This document shows, one piece after another, positions 41,306 through 49,780 of a stretch of DNA of 64,000 nt (positions are counted from its first letter, which is position 1; each line of letters begins with the position of its first letter). Both the position numbers and the translations under genes were made by a program. The notes below the pieces were generated by a model, which did no database searches, was not told the DNA's origin, and was given only the letters and a program-made list of their open reading frames with translations. The stretch comes from Neobacillus novalis NBRC 102450 (lineage in GTDB: Bacteria > Bacillota > Bacilli > Bacillales > Cytobacillaceae), in assembly GCF_001591805.1 (NCBI RefSeq), contig NZ_BCVP01000017.1:124001-188000 (forward strand), read 5' to 3'.

Positions 41306-42714
41306 CTTGTGATCACCACACGTTTCTTGCTGTCCTTGGCAAAAACTTTCCCCGGATTCATGATATTTTGAGGGTCAAATGCTAGTTTAATAGCTTTCAT
41401 CGCGGCGATTCCCTCTGCTTTCAGCTTCCATTCAAGGTAGGGGGCCTTCATCGCGCCGACTCCATGCTCTCCGGTAATCGTGCCGCCTAAGTCAATCGCT
41501 TTTGCAAAAATTTCCGCAAAGGCCTGTTCGACTCGTTCCATTTCCTCATGATTTCTTGCATCCGTGGCACAAGTTGGGTGGAGGTTTCCGTCCCCGGCAT
41601 GGCCGAACGTACAAATCTCGAGCTGATATTTTTCGGCAATTTCATTGATGGCCTGCACCATTTTCGCAATTTCAGACCTTGGAACGGTCGCATCCTCTAA
41701 GATGGTCGTCGGCTTTAACCGGGCAATTGCGGATAGCGCGGCGCGTCGAGCGGTCCGCAATGCCTCTGCTTCTGCTTCCGACGCGGCGATTTGAATCGAA
41801 ACCGCCTGTTCCTGCTTGCATATTTCCGCCATTCGTATTAAATCCCGTTCGACCACTTCAGGAGGACCATCCTGCTCGATTAAAAGAACGGCCTGCACAT
41901 TGGTAGGCAGCCCGATTTGCGAAAACTCCTCAACCACCTTTAAGGTTGGCTGGTCAAGAAACTCAAGCGTTGTCGGAATGATTTTATTAGCGATAATCGC
42001 CGAAACAGATTTGGCCGCGGCGTTTAGGTCTTGGTACAGAGCGAGCATCGTTTTTTTTGTTTCCGGCATTGGAATCAGCTTCAGGGTCGCCTCAGTGATG
42101 ACACCAAGTGTTCCTTCAGAGCCGACAAACAGGCGGGTTAAATCATATCCGGCAACATCCTTCGCCAGCTTTCCGCCCGTCCGGATGACGTCACCATTCG
42201 GCAAAACAACTTCGAGCGCCATCACATAGTCCCGTGTTACTCCATATTTAAGACCGCGCAGGCCGCCGGAATTTTCATTGATGTTCCCGCCAATCGTCGA
42301 GATTTTCATCGAGCTTGGATCGGGTGGATAGAACAGCCCTCGCTTCTCCACGGCATTTATCATATCAAGGGTAATCACCCCAGGCTGGACGGTAACAGTT
42401 AAATTCTCCTCATCGATTTCAAGGATGCGGTTCATCTGTTTAAAAAGCAGAACAATCCCCCCCTCGGTCGGACATGTCCCGGCACAAAGGTTCGTCCCAG
42501 AGCCGCGCGGCACAATCGGTACTTGATGTTGATTACAAACCTTTAGGATTTCCGTAACTTCTGTCGTATTTCTCGGGCTAATCACCGCATCCGGCATAGA
42601 TTGGAAGTTGGGTGTAGCGTCATAAGAGTAAACCAAGCGTTCCGTTTTCGAATCATCGAAATTAGCCTTCGTCACAATCGCAATCAGCTGTTCTTTTACT
42701 TCATTAGCAAGCAT
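41302..42714 (-). CDS. glcD: Glycolate oxidase FAD-binding subunit (GlcD/YsfC-like)
   Basis: A 470-residue FAD-linked oxidase of the VAO/PCMH family. FAD-binding residues: VPRGSGTNLCAG, PPDPSSMKISTIGGNINENSG region, DVAGYDLTRLFVGSEGTLG; C-terminal motif FGHAGDGNLHPT and GTITGEHGVG. It oxidises 2-hydroxy acids such as glycolate. Start at ATG 42714 with GGGGGAAATGGA just ahead; TTG 42732 lies upstream of that site. A hairpin (42756-42777) and 111 nt separate it from the regulator gene, so it may have its own promoter. Confidence 0.9.
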   Translation of the reverse strand: MLANEVKEQLIAIVTKANFDDSKTERLVYSYDATPNFQSMPDAVISPRNTTEVTEILKVCNQHQVPIVPRGSGTNLCAGTCPTEGGIVLLFKQMNRILEIDEENLTVTVQPGVITLDMINAVEKRGLFYPPDPSSMKISTIGGNINENSGGLRGLKYGVTRDYVMALEVVLPNGDVIRTGGKLAKDVAGYDLTRLFVGSEGTLGVITEATLKLIPMPETKKTMLALYQDLNAAAKSVSAIIANKIIPTTLEFLDQPTLKVVEEFSQIGLPTNVQAVLLIEQDGPPEVVERDLIRMAEICKQEQAVSIQIAASEAEAEALRTARRAALSAIARLKPTTILEDATVPRSEIAKMVQAINEIAEKYQLEICTFGHAGDGNLHPTCATDARNHEEMERVEQAFAEIFAKAIDLGGTITGEHGVGAMKAPYLEWKLKAEGIAAMKAIKLAFDPQNIMNPGKVFAKDSKKRVVITR

Positions 42715-42755
42715 TCCATTTCCCCCGATCAATCATTACAATCTAATTTAAGTAT

Positions 42756-42777
42756 AAAAAAAACAGGCCGCTGCCTG
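42756..42777 (-). terminator. Terminator between the CdaR-type regulator and glcD
   Basis: Minus-strand CAGGC (42777-42773) and GCCTG (42768-42764) over AGCG, followed by eight T. Short stem, so read-through is possible. Confidence 0.6.
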
Positions 42778-42825
42778 CTATAGATAAACATCTAAATAAC
42801 AACAGATTTATTCCCCTTTTTTTGG

Positions 42826-43917
42826 TTATTCATCTAAAAAAAGAATTGCAAGGTACATACAAAGCAAATCATGGATATTACCTGGAGCTAATTGTGTCAG
42901 TTCTTCTGTCTTTTTTAAGCGGTAGTGTAAGGTATTGATATGGATATGTAATGAATTGGCGGTATTTTTTAATGAATGGTTTTGTCTAAATAATTCCCTC
43001 AACGTATCCAGCAGTTCGTGTTCGTGTAATATCGGACCAATTGTCCGCTGGATATAATCCGCTTTTACTTTTGATGTAAGATCCCCAGTAATCATTTCAA
43101 GCGATAAATCCTCATCAAAAGTAATATTTCGTTTGCTTTTGGCAATTTTCAATGCTCGTTTTGCCTGACTGTAAGAATAACGTAATTCAAGCGGATTAGC
43201 CTTTTGTCCAACCCCTGCATAGGCAGAAATTCCAAAGTTATTTTTTAAAAAGGACAAAAAGGCCTCAAGTCGTTTTTTGATAACGGAATTTGAACTGTCG
43301 ATTAAGAGAATAATTCGGCCATTTCCTGATCGGGCCGCCACATCGGTATTATTTTGTACTATCGATTTTAAAATAGAGGACCAAGCATCCCTTGAAAGTG
43401 GATGGTCCTGGTGATCAAACTCGATGATTGCCGCCGTTCGATTTATGTCCAAATTGATTGCGAGCGCTCTCGCCCTATCGATTAGAGCAGGGCTTGGTTC
43501 CTTCGCTTGGAGCCATTCCGCCACAAAGGTTTCAATCGCACGGGAATGCCATTCAAACTGTTCGCTGTAATAATTTTCACTGATTAATAGCTCCGTCATT
43601 TTACGCAGGATTTCCGCAAAGGGCGTGACGATTTCAGGGTCTCCGGTAATCCCAATCACACCAATGACCTCACGTTGAAAGAAGATAGGAAGATTAATCC
43701 CCGCTTTAGCCCCTTTTAAGTGCAAAATATCTCTTTCGGTGATGATCAGCTTTTTCTTCTGTTGTGAAGTGATTAATGCCCCTTCATGGAAAGTGCCAAC
43801 CCTTTCCGGACGGGTGCTGGCAATAATAAAACCTTCCGTGTTTACGACAATGATCTCTTCCCCTATTAATTTCCTAACTTCCTTGACGATTTTCTCCGCG
43901 AGCTCAGGTAATAACAA
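42826..43917 (-). CDS. CdaR/PucR-type sugar diacid regulator (YsfB-like)
   Basis: A 363-residue regulator: N-terminal diacid-recognition domain (about 1-135, with NTEGFIIASTRPERVGTFHEG and a GVIGITGDP motif), a GGDEF-like middle and a PucR C-terminal helix-turn-helix (NTANSLHIHINTLHYRLKK). In B. subtilis the neighbour of the glycolate oxidase genes is the related YsfB, so it probably activates glcDF in response to glycolate or a diacid. Start: TTG 43917, eight bases after GGGAGG; the GTG at 43926 overlaps the site. Same strand, upstream of glcD. Confidence 0.85.
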   Translation of the reverse strand: MLLPELAEKIVKEVRKLIGEEIIVVNTEGFIIASTRPERVGTFHEGALITSQQKKKLIITERDILHLKGAKAGINLPIFFQREVIGVIGITGDPEIVTPFAEILRKMTELLISENYYSEQFEWHSRAIETFVAEWLQAKEPSPALIDRARALAINLDINRTAAIIEFDHQDHPLSRDAWSSILKSIVQNNTDVAARSGNGRIILLIDSSNSVIKKRLEAFLSFLKNNFGISAYAGVGQKANPLELRYSYSQAKRALKIAKSKRNITFDEDLSLEMITGDLTSKVKADYIQRTIGPILHEHELLDTLRELFRQNHSLKNTANSLHIHINTLHYRLKKTEELTQLAPGNIHDLLCMYLAILFLDE

Positions 43918-44161
43918 GATTACCACCTCCCTAAACTAATTATATAGAATTGGTTCATTTCAATCTATTACAGCTTTTTTCGGCAGCTTTGGGCTGATAG
44001 CAGCGAGGGCTTAATAGAGCGGCTTATTTATAAAAAAGACTTAGTACTAAAAAATGGGAAATAGTGTCAGGCACCACATAGAGGTACCACTCTGTTTTGA
44101 AATAAAATTTCAATAAAATTATAATGGAAATAAAAATAAGATACAAAGGGAGATATGTACA

Positions 44162-45025
44162 TTGAAATATCCATTATTAGCGACAGACTTGGATGGGACT
44201 TTATTGAATGATGAAAAGGAGATTGATGTTGAAACGAGAGAGGCGATTAATGAGTACCGTCAGAGAGGCGGGAAGGTTGTGATTTGCAGCGGGCGTTCTC
44301 CGCTTTCGACTCGATGGATTGCCAGTACCATTGGCTTAGCGGGTGAGCCAATCATTGCATACAATGGTGCGATACTGCTTGATGAGAATGGCGAGGTCAA
44401 AGAGCAGGCAACTTTCCAAGATGAATCCCTATTAAATTTCTGGGAATTATGCGAGACAGAAGGCGTCTATGCCCATTTTTATGAAGGCGATACGCTTCTG
44501 GTCCCTAAGGTCAATAAATGGAACGAGAACTGGATTGAAAACAATATACCTACCCTTGGGAAATCAGGCGGCGAGCTCAAAAACTGTGAAAGTTTTCGGG
44601 AGAAATGCCAGGTCAAGGTCATGGAGGATTTCTACCGATACCTGAAGGAAAAGCAGCCGAAGATTACCAAAATCGCTGTATTTGACGATGGCGATAGGCT
44701 CAGTGATTTTTCGAAACGGATTGGCGAACTGATCACAGAGATGGAAATTAGCAGTAGTTTTAACTTCCTAAATTTAGAGATTTCTCCTATTGGTGTGACA
44801 AAGGCGTCGGCACTATTAAGGCTGGCGGAGGAGCTTTCAATCCCTATCACTCAAACTGCTGCCATTGGCGATAACTATAATGATTCCCTGATGCTCTCCG
44901 CTGCAGGACTGGGCATTGCGATGGGAAATGCGCCGGAAAAGGTCAAACAAATGGCGGATCAGGTAACTAGTACTAATAATGAGGCAGGGGTTGCGAACGC
45001 CATCCGCCGCTATTTACTTGATTAA
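44162..45025 (+). CDS. Cof-type HAD-IIB sugar phosphatase
   Basis: A 287-residue HAD hydrolase: motif I DLDGTLLN (nucleophile Asp11), motif II CSGRS, motif III Lys in VTKAS, motif IV GDNYNDSLML, with the large C2 cap between motifs II and III. Likely dephosphorylates sugar phosphates or flavin-type substrates; substrate unknown. TTG start at 44162, eight bases after AAAGGGAG; no better in-frame start. The neighbouring MurNAc operon follows but has its own promoter, so any link is only positional. Confidence 0.85.
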   Translation: MKYPLLATDLDGTLLNDEKEIDVETREAINEYRQRGGKVVICSGRSPLSTRWIASTIGLAGEPIIAYNGAILLDENGEVKEQATFQDESLLNFWELCETEGVYAHFYEGDTLLVPKVNKWNENWIENNIPTLGKSGGELKNCESFREKCQVKVMEDFYRYLKEKQPKITKIAVFDDGDRLSDFSKRIGELITEMEISSSFNFLNLEISPIGVTKASALLRLAEELSIPITQTAAIGDNYNDSLMLSAAGLGIAMGNAPEKVKQMADQVTSTNNEAGVANAIRRYLLD

Positions 45026-45080
45026 GTGCCTGCCCGCTTATTCCGATTTTCCATTCCATTCATTTTGGTAAAATACTTTT

Positions 45081-45130
45081 TTGAAATATCATTTCATAAT
45101 TTTTAAAAATATATTGAATTATCATTTCAA
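45081..45130 (+). promoter_or_regulatory. Two palindromic operators, probable MurR/RpiR sites
   Basis: TTGAAATATCATTTCAT (45081-45097) and TTGAATTATCATTTCAA (45114-45130) are near-identical palindromes whose starts are 33 bp apart, three turns of helix. The second covers the -35 and spacer of the murQ promoter. The RpiR-family regulator encoded two genes downstream is the natural candidate; the ligand would be MurNAc-6-phosphate. Confidence 0.65.
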
Positions 45131-45142
45131 TAATAATATAAT
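45114..45142 (+). promoter_or_regulatory. Sigma-A promoter of the MurNAc operon
   Basis: TTGAAT (45114-45119), 17-nt spacer, TATAAT (45137-45142). The -35 is embedded in the second operator palindrome. Confidence 0.75.
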
Positions 45143-45151
45143 GAGTGTACA

Positions 45152-45165
45152 GGTAAACGCTTTCA
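45152..45165 (+). promoter_or_regulatory. Predicted cre site (CcpA)
   Basis: GGTAAACGCTTTCA matches the consensus TGWAANCGNTNWCA at all fixed positions but the first T. It overlaps the expected transcription start, a position giving catabolite repression. Confidence 0.65.
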
Positions 45166-45199
45166 GCTAAGAAAAGACCAACAGGAGGTTAATGATACG

Positions 45200-46099
45200 A
45201 TGGAAGAAAATCTTGAATTATTAACAACCGAATCACGTAATCAACTATCGATAACAATTGATACGGCTTCACCACTGGATATATTGCGCATCATGAATAA
45301 TCAGGATCAATTGGTGGCATTAGCCGTCAAAGAAGTCTTACCAGAAATAGAGGCAGCCGTTCAATTTGTCTTTGAATCCTTTCAAAAAGGTGGACGTCTG
45401 ATCTATGTAGGTGCAGGCACAAGTGGCCGATTAGGGGTGCTTGATGCCGTCGAATGCCCGCCTACCTTCAGCACGGACCCGGAAATGGTCCAAGGGATTA
45501 TCGCCGGAGGAGAAGGGGCATTCTTGAAAGCAGTCGAAGGAGCGGAAGATCAGCCGGAATTTGGTGTTGCTGACCTGAAGGAAGTGGGGCTGACAGAAAA
45601 CGATACCGTTATTGGCATTGCCGCCAGTGGCCGGACCCCTTACGTGATTGGGGCGCTTCGCTATGCCCGCAGCATTGGGGCGAAAACAGTCGCACTTTCA
45701 TGCAATAAAGATGCGGCCATTAGCAAGGAAGCCGACCAAAGCATTGAGGTGATTGTCGGTCCGGAGGTTTTAACTGGTTCGACTCGCTTGAAAGCCGGGA
45801 CAGCCCATAAAATGATTTTGAATATGATTTCCACGTCCTCGATGATTCTTTTAGGAAAAGCCTATGAAAATTTAATGGTTGATGTTCATGTAAGCAATGA
45901 AAAACTAAAGGAACGGGCGATTGGCATTATTCGAAAAATTACCGGGGCTTCCTATGAAATCGCAGCGGAGACCTTAGAAAAAGCAGATCTGCAAGTGAAA
46001 ACGGCCATCGTTATGATTAAGACAGAGACAACGAAACAGGAAGCGGAACAATTGTTATCAAAAGCAAATGGGTATGTAAAAAAAGCGATCCAAAACTAA
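45200..46099 (+). CDS. murQ: N-acetylmuramic acid 6-phosphate etherase
   Basis: A 299-residue SIS-domain enzyme, B. subtilis MurQ size. [35 protein letters not shown] and [16 protein letters not shown] are diagnostic; the catalytic Glu and the loop Glu of the etherase group lie in the first and second motifs. It cleaves the lactyl ether of MurNAc-6-phosphate to GlcNAc-6-phosphate. CAGGAGG precedes the ATG. First gene of the MurNAc recycling operon with visible repressor and cre sites. Confidence 0.95.
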   Translation: MEENLELLTTESRNQLSITIDTASPLDILRIMNNQDQLVALAVKEVLPEIEAAVQFVFESFQKGGRLIYVGAGTSGRLGVLDAVECPPTFSTDPEMVQGIIAGGEGAFLKAVEGAEDQPEFGVADLKEVGLTENDTVIGIAASGRTPYVIGALRYARSIGAKTVALSCNKDAAISKEADQSIEVIVGPEVLTGSTRLKAGTAHKMILNMISTSSMILLGKAYENLMVDVHVSNEKLKERAIGIIRKITGASYEIAAETLEKADLQVKTAIVMIKTETTKQEAEQLLSKANGYVKKAIQN

Positions 46100-46133
46100 A
46101 GAAAAATGATGGGAATGAAAGTGGGTTTATCAG

Positions 46134-46988
46134 ATGGCAGCAGGCGGTCTAAAAATGATCCAAAACATGCTTGAACAGCTTCCGGCTTCTGAGCGGAAAA
46201 TTGCTGAATTTATTCTTGAAAATCCTCAAAGTGTGTTAAACAGTACGGTCAATGATATCGGAATCCAAGCAAATACAAGCGGCGCAGCCGTGATAAGGCT
46301 TTGCAAGTCACTTGGCTTAAATGGGTTTCAAGATTTAAAAGTAAGGATTGCCGGCGATTTAGTGAAGCCTGTGGAACAAGGGTATCGTGACATTGAGCCA
46401 GATGAATCCTTTTACACCATCGTTCAGAAGACAACCAGCAATAGTATCCAAAGCCTCCGCGATACCGAAGAGATGATCAATTATGATGAATTGGAACGAG
46501 CTGTTCACACCTTGTTACCTGCTCAAAATGTTCATTTCTTTGGCATTGGCGCATCCAGTATTATCGCCAAGGATGCCCAGCAGAAACTCCTACGGATTCA
46601 TAAAAATGCAACCGCTTTTACCGATACGCATCTTGTCGCCACCTTAATCGCAAATGCCAATAAGGATGATGTGTTGTTTGGGGTTTCTCATTCTGGGGAA
46701 ACACCGGAGGTCATTAAAGTGATGGCACTGGCGAAGGAGCGCGGCATTAAAACGATTAGTTTAACGAAATACGGGCAATCACACGTCGCTTCACTGGCAG
46801 ATATTAAGCTGTTTACCGCATATTCCGGGGAGGCGCCGTTTCGAAGTGCGGCCACTTCATCAAGGCTGTCGCAGTTATATTTAATCGATATTTTGTTTTT
46901 GGCGATGGCGACCGTTCAATACGAGGAAACGGTTCATTCGATTGACAAAACAAGAGAAGCTATCCGGTTTATTAAACAAGGGAAATAA
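46134..46988 (+). CDS. murR: MurR/RpiR family regulator of MurNAc recycling
   Basis: A 284-residue regulator: RpiR helix-turn-helix (LPASERKIAEFIL, NTSGAAVIRLCKSLGLNGFQD) and a C-terminal SIS domain (HFFGIGASSII; GVSHSGETPEV) that should sense MurNAc-6-phosphate. It lies between murQ and the PTS gene and is the likely binder of the two palindromes at 45081-45130. ATG 46134 begins MAAGGLKMI, the usual RpiR opening. No strong ribosome site is visible. Confidence 0.88.
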   Translation: MAAGGLKMIQNMLEQLPASERKIAEFILENPQSVLNSTVNDIGIQANTSGAAVIRLCKSLGLNGFQDLKVRIAGDLVKPVEQGYRDIEPDESFYTIVQKTTSNSIQSLRDTEEMINYDELERAVHTLLPAQNVHFFGIGASSIIAKDAQQKLLRIHKNATAFTDTHLVATLIANANKDDVLFGVSHSGETPEVIKVMALAKERGIKTISLTKYGQSHVASLADIKLFTAYSGEAPFRSAATSSRLSQLYLIDILFLAMATVQYEETVHSIDKTREAIRFIKQGK

Positions 46989-47066
46989 CCTTCAGGGGGG
47001 TGATGTGAATACCATTCCGTTTCTTATTTTTAAAAAAAATTACCAACAGAGAGAAGGGGAAGTAAC

Positions 47067-48428
47067 ATGGCTGGAGAGAATAAAATTTTAGCCGATAAGA
47101 TTCTAGAACAATTAGGCGGACCAGCGAATATTGGCAATTACACACATTGTATGACAAGACTTCGCGTGACTCCGAAGGATGAGTCGAAGGTCAACAAGGC
47201 GGCAATAAAGAAAATTGACGGAGTACTTGGGGTAGTCGAAGAAGAGACACTCCAAATTATTCTCGGTCCTGGAAAAGTTAATAGAGTGACAGAAGAGTTT
47301 GGTAAGTTAGTAGATGCTGCTGGCGGGATTGACTTAAAAGCAAAGGCAGCGGGCACAAAGGCTGAAATCAATAAAAAGAATGCGACACCATTTAAGCTGT
47401 TTTTACGAAAAATCTCAAGCATCTTCATTCCATTAATTCCGGCACTTGTGGCCTCCGGACTAATTACCGGGATTACAAAAGCAATCATTCAGGCGGGATG
47501 GCTGGCAGGGGATTCCCAGCTTGCGACAATTTTATCGGTCATTGGCGGCGGATTATTTGCTTACCTTGGAATTTTGGTGGGTATTAATGCGGCGAAGGAA
47601 TTCGGCGGTTCACCAGCACTTGGGGCACTTGCAGGTATTCTAATTATTAACCCAGCTGTTGCGGGAATTAAATTGTTCGGAGCGGATTTGGTTCCTGGAC
47701 GCGGCGGCTTGATTGGCGTTCTGTTTGCGGCGATTTTTATTGCCCTTGTCGAAAAACGAGTTCGCAAGTTTGTTCCACAATCTCTTGATCTATTTATCAC
47801 ACCAACGGTTGCTTTATTGGTTACTGGTATTGTTACTTATCTTGTATTTATGCCGCTTGGTGGTTTCGTTTCAGATATTATCACAAAAGGATTAACTTCT
47901 CTCCTTGATATGGGTGGGGTAGTAGCTGGCTTTGTCCTCGGGGCAACCTTCCTGCCTCTGGTAGTTACTGGTTTACATCAGGGCTTAACACCGATTCATC
48001 TAGAGTTAATTAATTCAACAGGCATTGACCCGCTTCTTCCTATCTTAGCAATGGGTGGTGCTGGGCAAGTCGGAGCAGCGTTTGCGATTTACTTTAAGAC
48101 GAAGAAAACTCGCTTAAAAAGAGCGATTGGCGGTGGTCTGCCAGCAGGTATTCTTGGAATTGGTGAGCCGTTAATTTTCGGTGTTACCCTTCCTCTAGGC
48201 CGTCCATTCTTAACCGCTTGTCTAGGAGCCGGTGTCGGCGGAGCGTTTCAAGCAGCGTTCAAAATCGCTACGGTCGCAATCGGAGTATCTGGTTTACCGC
48301 TTGCGTTCTTAGTGGTAACAGGTCAAGTTCTCCTATATTTATTAGGGGTATTAATTGCTTATGCAGCCGGTTTCTTGTTTACGTACCTATTCGGTTTCAA
48401 AGACGACATGGCTGGTGAATTTGATTGA
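47067..48428 (+). CDS. murP: PTS MurNAc-type transporter subunit EIIBC
   Basis: A 453-residue permease. EIIB domain at residues 1-90 with the phosphorylated Cys in NYTHCMTRLRV; EIIC with about ten membrane segments and substrate-binding sequences TGLHQGLTPIHLELINSTG and GIGEPLIFGVTLPLGRPF. No EIIA is fused or encoded nearby, so it should borrow one, as MurP does in B. subtilis. It imports MurNAc or MurNAc-GlcNAc and delivers the 6-phosphate to MurQ/MupG. GAGAAGGGGAAG precedes ATG 47067. Confidence 0.92.
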   Translation: MAGENKILADKILEQLGGPANIGNYTHCMTRLRVTPKDESKVNKAAIKKIDGVLGVVEEETLQIILGPGKVNRVTEEFGKLVDAAGGIDLKAKAAGTKAEINKKNATPFKLFLRKISSIFIPLIPALVASGLITGITKAIIQAGWLAGDSQLATILSVIGGGLFAYLGILVGINAAKEFGGSPALGALAGILIINPAVAGIKLFGADLVPGRGGLIGVLFAAIFIALVEKRVRKFVPQSLDLFITPTVALLVTGIVTYLVFMPLGGFVSDIITKGLTSLLDMGGVVAGFVLGATFLPLVVTGLHQGLTPIHLELINSTGIDPLLPILAMGGAGQVGAAFAIYFKTKKTRLKRAIGGGLPAGILGIGEPLIFGVTLPLGRPFLTACLGAGVGGAFQAAFKIATVAIGVSGLPLAFLVVTGQVLLYLLGVLIAYAAGFLFTYLFGFKDDMAGEFD

Positions 48429-49426
48429 TTGGCATTTCCTTTTATTTAAATGATCCTCAAGCTGTGGATCGGATTGAACTTGCTGGGAAAAAAGGTGTGA
48501 AGCGGGCGTTTACCTCGCTTCACATTCCTGAAGAATCCGGAGATTTAGCGGGCCGCGCTAGACATTTGCTGCAAACGGCAAAGGATTCTGGAATTGAGGT
48601 TTATGCAGATGTATCGGCGCGGACACCTGCCCATTTGGGATTGGAGCGTTTGGAGGAGTTAAAATCCTTAGGGGTAATTGGCCTCCGGCTAGATGATTTT
48701 TTTGAGCAGGAAATGATTTTGAACCTGGCGAAGGATTTCAAGCTTGCGCTCAATTCTAGTATATTGTTTGAGGAAGATTTGCAAGCTCTGATTGCCGGCG
48801 GGTTAACGGCAAGTCAGCTGCTCGCCTGGCATAATTTCTATCCAAGGCGTGAAACTGGATTATCTGAATCATTTTTCCGCACGCAAAATGAGCTTTTTAA
48901 ACGGTATGGAATTCCGGTCAGTGCTTATATTCCAGGTGATGGTGAGAAACGCGGTCCGCTATTTGAAGGGCTGCCCACTCTCGAGGATCATCGTGAAGCG
49001 GATCCATTTATTGCGGCGCTGGAATTGTTCCGGGCCGGGGTCGAAGATGTCTATATCGGCGATCCCGAGGTTAGTGCAGAACTTTTGGAAAAATTAATCG
49101 AGTTTGACCGTCATCGTCGGGTTTCGATTCGAGTCGAAGGATTCCAAAAGGGAGAATTCCGGCTTCGCCCTGATTTTTCCCGTGATGTTCTTCGGTTGAT
49201 GGATACGAGAAGCGCAGATGCGGTCGTCCCTGAGCATACGGAGGTGCGGTCTGTAGGCACAATCACTAGAGACAATGACCGCTACGGGCGCTATCGCGGT
49301 GAGGTCCAAATCACTCTTCACGACCTGCCAGCCGATGAACGAGTCAACGTAATTGGAAGAGTAATAGAAGAAGACCTGCCACTTCTCACCTTCCTTAAAC
49401 CAGGTCAAAACATTAAATTAATTTAG
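48425..49426 (+). CDS. mupG: MupG-like 6-phospho-N-acetylmuramidase (DUF871)
   Basis: A 333-residue TIM-barrel protein of the DUF871 family; N terminus IGISFYLNDPQ, then TSLHIPEE, LRLDDFF, HNFYPRRETGLSESFF and AYIPGDGEKRGPLFEGLPT. MupG of Staphylococcus aureus hydrolyses phosphorylated MurNAc-GlcNAc disaccharide, and its gene belongs to the same mupG-murQ-murP-murR set. The TTG start at 48425 overlaps the murP stop by 4 nt, so the two are coupled. Its stop lies at the edge of the following terminator stem. Confidence 0.88.
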   Translation: MIGISFYLNDPQAVDRIELAGKKGVKRAFTSLHIPEESGDLAGRARHLLQTAKDSGIEVYADVSARTPAHLGLERLEELKSLGVIGLRLDDFFEQEMILNLAKDFKLALNSSILFEEDLQALIAGGLTASQLLAWHNFYPRRETGLSESFFRTQNELFKRYGIPVSAYIPGDGEKRGPLFEGLPTLEDHREADPFIAALELFRAGVEDVYIGDPEVSAELLEKLIEFDRHRRVSIRVEGFQKGEFRLRPDFSRDVLRLMDTRSADAVVPEHTEVRSVGTITRDNDRYGRYRGEVQITLHDLPADERVNVIGRVIEEDLPLLTFLKPGQNIKLI

Positions 49427-49463
49427 GGACATGGGGACAGGCTCTCCGTGTCCCATTTTTTTT
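49426..49463 (+). terminator. Terminator of the MurNAc operon
   Basis: GGGACA (49426-49431) pairs with TGTCCC (49449-49454), then ATTTTTTTT. The loop contains GGGGACAGGCTC, a recurring phrase. The stem begins within the mupG stop codon. Confidence 0.75.
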
Positions 49464-49538
49464 AAATGGGGACGCGGCATCTGTCCTAAGAACGCCATGG
49501 CCTTTCCAAAGGAATGCTTTTTGTCCACATTGTTTTAG

Positions 49539-49577
49539 AAGGAGGTCTCTCAATTTTCAGAGAGACCTCCTTTTTTT
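49539..49577 (+). terminator. Second, strong terminator 76 nt downstream
   Basis: AAGGAGGTCTCTC (49539-49551) pairs perfectly with GAGAGACCTCCTT (49560-49572), followed by TTTTT. No gene lies between the two terminators; it insulates the next Pho-type promoter. Confidence 0.85.
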
Positions 49578-49630
49578 GAACGCTCAGCATCGGAATTAGT
49601 CTTTCCAGAAAAAACTCAAATATCACAATA

Positions 49631-49686
49631 TTTACCTGTAATTAATATAAATATGAATCAAAATTAACATTCCGCTGAGATACTAT
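49631..49686 (+). promoter_or_regulatory. Predicted PhoP box and -10 of the giant phosphoesterase gene
   Basis: TTTACC (49631), TTAATA (49642), ATGAAT (49653) and TTAACA (49664) at exactly 11-bp period, then eleven bases to TACTAT (49681-49686). Three of the four hexamers match TT(A/T)A(C/T)A well. Layout parallels the boxes at 12155 and 25868. Confidence 0.65.
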
Positions 49687-49701
49687 AAGTTGGATCTCTT
49701 A

Positions 49702-49780
49702 ATGAAAGGAGTTTAGTAGGAGTACCAGAAAAAATCAATGGTTAAAATGAGAGGAGTTTAATAAGAGTGACTAGAAAAAA
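49702..49780 (+). repeat. Tandem duplication of the ribosome-site region
   Basis: ATGAAAGGAGTTTAGTAGGA (from 49702) recurs as ATGAGAGGAGTTTAATAAGA (from 49747), 45 nt apart, and similarity continues through the AGAAAAAA run. Each copy holds a four-codon frame (M-K/R-G-V-stop) over the GGAG. The second copy contains the true GTG start at 49767; the first has GTAC at the equivalent spot. Confidence 0.65.

Noticed and set aside
41816..42229. Plus-strand frame of 137 codons within glcD
   Set aside because: Antisense to conserved FAD-binding sequence; no start signal.
47138..47488. Antisense frame of 116 codons inside murP
   Set aside because: Opposite to the EIIB domain and first membrane helices; typical complementary shadow.
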